From Dipodascopsis uninucleata var. uninucleata (lineage: Eukaryota; Ascomycota; Lipomycetes; Lipomycetales; Lipomycetaceae): a stretch of 64,000 nucleotides of DNA. The DNA lies in contig JAJLTO010000004.1 of NCBI GenBank assembly GCA_030568195.1, positions 1,116,001 to 1,180,000 on the forward strand, written 5' to 3'. This document shows, piece by piece, positions 58,696-64,000 of this stretch. Both the position numbers and the translations under genes were made by a program. The notes under the pieces were generated by a model. It saw only the letters and a program-made list of their open reading frames with translations, ran no database searches and was not told where the DNA came from. The stretch's first letter is position 1. Each line of letters opens with the position of its first letter.

Positions 58696-59054
58696 ATGGC
58701 CCCAACTCGCCACTCAAGAGTTTCAGCGAGCTCATTTGATTACATAAGGTCAGTCGCTATTATTAGTCAAGATTTTTGCTCATAACAGTAGCCGCTTCAG
58801 TGACTCATCTACAGGTCTGACATTGCCTGTCTACAGTCCTAAATAGACGTCTTCTTATGTGGAGAGAAGAGCAGTCGTACTTGGATATTTCACGGGCGCA
58901 AACAGGACATGCAACGCACACAAAAATGTTCCGAAATTTTTTTTAGTGACGCAGCTGTCAGGATTATGGTGTCCAAAAATTAGGTACTCCAGCAGAAGAG
59001 TTGGCCCTGCGGAAGAAGAAGCCTGAAGTGGCGACGGATGTGGACACCTCCTAG
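58696..59054 (+). pseudogene. Small coding gene with interrupted frame, unknown product
   Basis: Exon 1, 58696-58748, encodes MAPTRHSRVSASSFDYIR and ends at a GTCAGT donor. A TAAATAG acceptor at 58846 gives exon 2, which begins RLLMWREEQSYLDIS and continues RAQTGHATHTKMFRNF. The frame then shifts at a run of eight T (58937-58944), after which SDAAVRIMVSK reads in another frame. It shifts again at a run of five A (58975-58979), after which LGTPAEELALRKKKPEVATD reads to a TAG at 59052. All segments have coding-like composition and join in order, so this is a small gene of roughly 95 residues. It is either broken or carries two homopolymer errors in the assembly. I do not recognise the family. 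Confidence 0.45.
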
Positions 59055-59796
59055 AAGTCTAAAGATAGATCTCATACTGACTGGTGGCCCAAGACTCTAA
59101 TGCCTAGAGTTAGTATTGGCTAAGATAAAGGCAGACTAGTTTCTCCAACTTTCACTTTCAACTAATTGTGCTTGTGCTATACTAAGATAGCGCAAAATAC
59201 ATATTGTGGCTGATTTTGGACGTGCTAAAGATCGTGTTAGGTTTCAGTCCCATGTCTTGACATCACGTGAGTTGTCTCCATACGCCAGAGCAAATACGTC
59301 AGACTGAACTAGGTTAGGGTAATAGGTTTCATGTAGACCGAGGCTGCGAATAGTTATACTCTGGTGACCTTTTGCAATAAAAACAATCCAATGAAGGTCA
59401 TGTCAAGGTAATTAATTGATTTACTAGTATATCAACAAAAAAATTATGATCTACGATGTTCTAGTGCAGCAGAGTGTGTCAATGACTTATATTGCAATAA
59501 ATAGGTGTATAACGGCATTAACTGTGAAATATGCTGAGCAGGTTCAATCACTTCCCCGAAGAGTAGCCCTTCCATGTTACAAATAGGAATAAGGCAACGC
59601 GACATAATATCAGTGACCGAGTTGAAGTCAAAATTTACTTGTATTTACAAAAATTCAGGAATCTATAGATATTTTATCTGAATCGATCATAATTAGATGC
59701 TAATAAGTGCTTAAAATGCAATTGGCAGGTACAGCAAGTGGTGTGCTGTTCTATGTACGCAGTTAGTACTTGTCGTCGATGCCTCCTTTCGTAGTA
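59055..59796. other. Intergenic, downstream of OMS1
   Basis: A CACGTGA core lies at 59274-59280 and a GGTTAGGGTAA element near 59314. No convincing gene is seen. An open frame continues about 22 codons past the TAG of the preceding small gene, ending with DWWPKTLMPRVSIG, and may be a remnant of it. Confidence 0.4.
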
Positions 59797-60902
59797 TTAC
59801 CAAATTAAAAACCTTTTCCGTGGTTCTTCGTGAACAATATCTCCGGGTCGGTGTGTAACGATAGACCAAGTCGTGCCCAGATGCGAGCGGTCTTCGTAAT
59901 CAATCTCCAATCCTGATCTTCGCACAATATCACCAATATCTAGATTCCATCTGCACCCAAATTTCTCTGCTCTTGGTGCAGCATTCTTGTCTAAAATGCG
60001 ATTGATGAATTCCCACGTGCCCCGGCCATGTTCAATAAGGACAATCTTTCCTCCAGGCTTTAGTAGACTCTGCAGGTGTACTAGAACTTGAACAGGGTCT
60101 TCAAATGAGCAAATACCAAATGTTTCGTAGATTACGTCGTATTTTGGACCATCCAGAGGGAGAGCCTCCGCTTTGCTGATAAGGAATTTTGCATGCGCAT
60201 AGTTGGGATTACGCTGGAAAAACTTATCTTTTGTCTTCTCCACCATTTTAGGAGAAGCATCCGCGAAAGTGATGGACTTCAGCTTCGATAGATCCAGATA
60301 AGTGATATTTCGCCCAGTTCCGCATGAAACTTCGAGAACATCACCCTGATTAAATAGTATATGAGGTTAGAATAAGATACGTCTGCCGCCAATTCGTCAG
60401 ATCCGAGTTGCAAATGATTAACACATCGTCCTTTTACGCACTATGGGCCTGCCAGGATCCAAGAATAATGGCTTCTCAATTCTTAACTCACCTGCACCTG
60501 TCGCGTAATCCATTTTCGCCATAACGGTAGAAGCATGAACTGTTCATCTCTATTAATGATACGGTCGTAATCGCTAGCAAGTCCATCGTAGATCTCGGTT
60601 GTGTCACGGACTCTGGTTTCTTCATATGGGCCATTATTTGCAACCCCCGATGTTAAGAACCAATACGATCCTGCTACAAACACCATGTAAATTCCCACAC
60701 CAGTGATAATCACCTTTCTCCGCCTGGCTTTAAGTTCTTCCGGAGAAACTGTATCTTTGCGATTTGCCTCGCTATCACTAGCAGTCGCAGCCTTTTGGTT
60801 AATACTTGCCCGCGGCTTAGGTGTGAGTGCCTTCCTCGGAACCTGCCTTGGCTGTTTCGCCGTGCTTAAGAGCCTTACTAGTGGCCTCCGCAGCGCTTGC
60901 AT
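59797..60902 (-). CDS. OMS1: Mitochondrial membrane methyltransferase Oms1
   Basis: Class I SAM-dependent methyltransferase of the inner mitochondrial membrane, 319 residues. Exons are 60902-60492 and 60345-59797; the intron is 146 nt. The ATG at 60902 is chosen because the upstream in-frame extension lacks an ATG. The N-terminus MQALRRPLVRLLSTAKQPRQ is a presequence, and one membrane helix follows (VIITGVGIYMVFVAGSYWFL, about residues 67-86). The SAM motif GDVLEVSCGTGRN is created at the exon junction. IYDGLASDYDRIINRDE, IYETFGICSFEDP and KIVLIEHGRGTW are typical of Oms1 proteins. The methyl acceptor is not established. Confidence 0.88.
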
Positions 60903-61254
60903 TATTGCTGGTCGTTCTAAACTCGTTTGTGTTCGTTTATATTTGGTACTACAATATCTGGCAATCACCTCGATAACACGGAAAATTTTTGTTTACCAGT
61001 AATGGTGAAACTCAACGTTCAAATATCCCGAAAGTCCCACTTCACGAAGTCGCCGCACGCGAATTTTTGCTTTTGAGAAAAAGACCTTTTTTCCTCTCCT
61101 TACACAAGTGAAAATTCTCTTATTAAATTTTTTTTTACGCTCATTTTGTTTAGTTGTCGTATATTTTATCACATTTTACGCCATAACGAGACACAAACTA
61201 TTACTATCATTATCTAGATATTTTTGAGACGTATTGATAAGCGTATTATTTACA
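60903..61254. promoter_or_regulatory. Divergent promoter, OMS1 and SRP2-like
   Basis: A 352 bp region between divergent start codons, with poly-T/A tracts near 61128 of the kind that exclude nucleosomes. No specific site is identified. Confidence 0.4.
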
Positions 61255-62972
61255 ATGTCTTACTCAGATGTGCGCATCTATATACGCCCCATAGGCCGCG
61301 ATGGTAAGTTCAAGTAAATGAATTGGTGAATGATGTTGAACGGAAAAAATCAGCAAGAGTAAAAGGCAGTACAACAATTAGATAGAAGAACGTAGTACTA
61401 TCTTACTTGTTAACTTTGGTGGATGGAGAACAAATTATTGGATCTATGATGGCGAGGAGTACAAGCTCGAAGTACTAACTGGAGATTGTGATACATTGTA
61501 TAGTCGACAAGCTAGATATCGAGGATCTTTTCAAAGGATATGGCAAGCTCGTTGAAATCAAGCTTATGAGCGGTTTTGTAAGTTCACAGCATTGAGGATG
61601 TTTGCAGACTACAGTGGCAATACTGACTGAGGATTAAGGGGTTCGTTGAATTCGAGAATCCACGAGACGCTCAAGATGTTGTGGAAGGTATGTAAATAGT
61701 TCTTGATAGGGTCGCTCGTCAATGAGTTGCTGGATTCATATCATTTTAATATTTGTCAGTTTATTTTTTGAAGGCAGTTGCTAACCACACTCGATATTAC
61801 AGAATTTAGTATGTGTTTGAAGAATAACGTCTAGCTCATTTGCTTCTGATATTCAAAGTTCTAACATCGTCATTTCTTAATAAGATAATAAAAACTTTCG
61901 AGGAGAGCGCCTTTTAGTTGAATTTGCGAAGGATCGTCGTCGTCGAGATGACCGTGATAGAGATCGTGATCCCTATAGTCGTGGACGCGATCGTGATCGC
62001 GAGAGTTTCCGGGGAGATCGCCGTCTGCGTCGCAGTGGATTTCGCTTGCTGGTATCAGGACTTCCATCGGATTGTAGCTGGCAGGTATGTTGCGTTTTAA
62101 TGATAGTGCTATACGCGTTGTGCTGCTCTTAAAAGCTGGTACTTCAGAGTATCGCCAAAATTATATCTTTAAATTTATAGGTGGTCAAAATTCATTAGAG
62201 AACATATTATTAACATTCTGTCCCTTGGGAATCTTTAACATATTAGGATCTGAAAGATTTTGCTCGACGTGCAAATATTGATATTTTATTCGCTGATGTC
62301 TCTAGAGATCGTGATGGATCGGGGTAAGCGCAGATTAATTGTTAGCTAATATTAGAGAGCTTGCCTAATATTTTTCTGATTCTAGTGTCATTGAAGTAGA
62401 GAGAGAAGACGATCTAGAAGTTGCAATGGAAAAACTTGATGGTGATGAAATTAAAGGGTCTCGAGTTACTCTTACGAAAGATGTAAGGAACTTATAATTA
62501 ATGATCTACTTAAAGCTTATGATACGATAAATTTTAACAAAATTTTGAACAGATTTCGGATGAAAGGGATCGTGACCGCTCTAGATCTCCTTACAGAGGC
62601 TCTCCACCACCTCGTAGATCTTATCACGATGATGGATATCGCCGAAGACGTGATTACTCGAGATCGCCTCCTCCACGTAGAGGTGGTAGAAGGGATGACT
62701 ACAGAAGTAATCGTAGACGTGACCGTAATCGCCATGATAATAGGGAACGTGAGCCTCGTCGTGACAGTCGTGATGGTCGAGATGATAGAGACGACAGGGT
62801 TAATAGAGACGTTGATGATCGCGAAGAGCGTGCTCTTGATGATGAGGATCGTCGTGAGAGCAGGGGAGCACCGATGGATGAAGATTATAGCGAGCACAAT
62901 TCAGACAGAGAAGTTCGCAATGGTGACAAAGATGAGAATCATAACCCGGTAGACTCAGGATCGGAAAACTAG
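61255..62972 (+). CDS. SRP2: SR-type splicing factor, Srp2-like
   Basis: Two-RRM SR protein of 323 residues in eight exons: 61255-61303, 61504-61577, 61639-61687, 61803-61808, 61885-62084, 62247-62323, 62386-62482 and 62553-62972. RRM1 shows VRIYIRPIG, GYGKLVEIKLMSG, GFGFVEFENPRDAQDVV and FRGERLLVEFAKD. RRM2 starts RSGFRLLVSGLPSDCSWQDL and includes SWQDL, the SR-protein signature resembling SWQDLKD. The C-terminal 140 residues are rich in RD, RS and acidic pairs. Layout matches fission-yeast Srp2. It acts in splice-site choice and is itself one of the most fragmented genes in the window. Exon 4 is only six bases. Confidence 0.9.
61803..61808 (+). other. Six-nucleotide microexon of the SRP2-like gene
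   Basis: AATTTA lies between a GCTAACC branch with ATATTACAG acceptor upstream and a GTATGT donor downstream. The next acceptor follows a TTCTAAC branch. Inclusion yields DVVEEFNNKNFRGER, which matches the RRM length of Srp2 (DIVNDFQGKEFMGSR) and SRSF1. Skipping keeps frame but removes two residues. Confidence 0.75.
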
Positions 62973-64000
62973 TTCATGGTTTGTTGTCAATCAAATGTTT
63001 CCAGATCTTTATGTTTTCCCTTTGAACGACTAAAAACAAATGCCGTCTTTTTTCCTGTATCTTTACTTATTTTCCCAAAAAAAAATGTGTCTATGAGATT
63101 TCGAATTTTCGATGGCAATGTACGGTTAGTCTTGTTTATCGTCACACTGTCAGTTATTGTTATTTACCAACGGACGGCTAATAACCTCTATGTATCTCAA
63201 TTCTCTTTCTCAGATATCTTATAATGTTTTTACTAGTATTGATTTCTGTTTGTTTGTTTTTCGTCATTTTTTATTATTTCTGTTTATAAGTCTTATATTG
63301 ACGGATCTGATTATCATTATTATAGTAGTTTATTAAAGATCACTTGTTTTATATGGTGTACGCTACGTGAAAAAAGACGATTTGTGTTTAATTATAGTGA
63401 CTGTTATGATACTTTTGACAAATAATTTGTCGGCTTTATCATGGCTGCTACTACTACTATCACTATTCTCTATTGTCAATTTGATTGTTAGTAATGTTGT
63501 TTACTACTACTGTGTTGTTTTTGTGTTGAGTCGTCGTTGATTTTATTTAGTCCATATGTCGAGTTTGTTGATGTCATGTCGATACATGATATTTAAAAAC
63601 TGAAATGGAATATCCATGCTCTTCTTGAGAGACAGTCAAGGAGGTAGGTCTGTATACAAATATACGATAGAGTTAAATATACAAATGTACATATACGTGC
63701 ATGCATATCTCGCTCTACTTAAAGTGGTAATTTTGTACGTAAAAGGTAGGCACAATGAATATGGGTTACATGAATTATAAAAATCCAGGATTTTATAGAA
63801 AGCCGAATGAGATCCCCTTTCTCCCCGGAATATGCTTGGCTATTTTTATCATCAGTTTTACGTTAATCACAATTTCAGTACAAAGATTATCGTAGATATC
63901 TAAATATAAAACTGAATTTCTCGTGATTATAACAGACAAAATATGGTACATCCACATTTATTAAACTTCAATTTTTTGAGAGAAATAAAACAAAAAAAAT
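62973..64000. other. Downstream region of SRP2-like gene to window end
   Basis: About 1 kb of AT-rich sequence, T-rich on the plus strand. I see no gene or RNA. It may contain the SRP2-like 3' untranslated region. Confidence 0.45.

Noticed and set aside
1-64000. Transposons, LTR elements, viral relics, CRISPR arrays, tRNA and rRNA genes
   Set aside because: I looked for reverse-transcriptase or transposase motifs, long terminal repeats, regularly spaced repeats and tRNA B-box sequences on both strands by eye and found none that hold up; a tRNA scan and repeat search would settle it.

Overview
The window is a stretch of nuclear chromosome from an ascomycete fungus, most likely a yeast or yeast-like species. 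The sequence is AT-rich and carries 24 confident protein genes. Most are split by short spliceosomal introns, about 53 that I could place, with typical donors (GTAAGT, GTATGT) and CTAAC/CTGAC branch sites. Fungal markers include homoaconitase of the aminoadipate lysine route, an ENA-type P-ATPase, a TPS3/TSL1-type trehalose subunit and an NAD formate dehydrogenase. CTG stands at conserved leucines in the TATA-binding protein, so this is not the CUG-Ser clade. An SR-type splicing factor, HUS1 and many introns argue against the intron-poor Saccharomycetaceae. I cannot name the genus. I saw no transposons, viral relics, CRISPR arrays, tRNA or rRNA genes.

Layout. 1-9.5 kb: end of GUP1 (MBOAT), SMD1, a four-helix membrane protein, ARP4, GCD7 (eIF2B beta), HUS1 and SER1. 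10-14 kb: a divergent pair, a CE4 deacetylase/imidase-like gene and an amidase, sharing a 1.1 kb promoter region. 14-26 kb: ENA-type ATPase, SDH7, FDH1, LYS4, ELP5 and SEC22. 27-38 kb: an EST1/SMG7-like protein, a TPS3-like subunit with no phosphatase domain, an orphan single-pass membrane protein, KEL3 and IES6. 39-48 kb: a GT2 membrane glycosyltransferase and a 2118-residue formin. 49-64 kb: APC2, TDA3-like oxidoreductase, TATA-binding protein, an interrupted small gene, OMS1 and an SRP2-like SR protein.

Most neighbours are unrelated housekeeping genes. The exception is the CE4/amidase pair, which could act in sequence on cyclic imides and half-amides as a nitrogen source. The most striking gene structure is a 6-nucleotide exon in the SRP2-like gene. 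It is flanked by well-formed splice signals and is needed for the normal length of the RNA-recognition motif. At least three reading-frame conflicts sit at homopolymer runs (ARP4, APC2, the small gene near 58.8 kb), which could be assembly errors.
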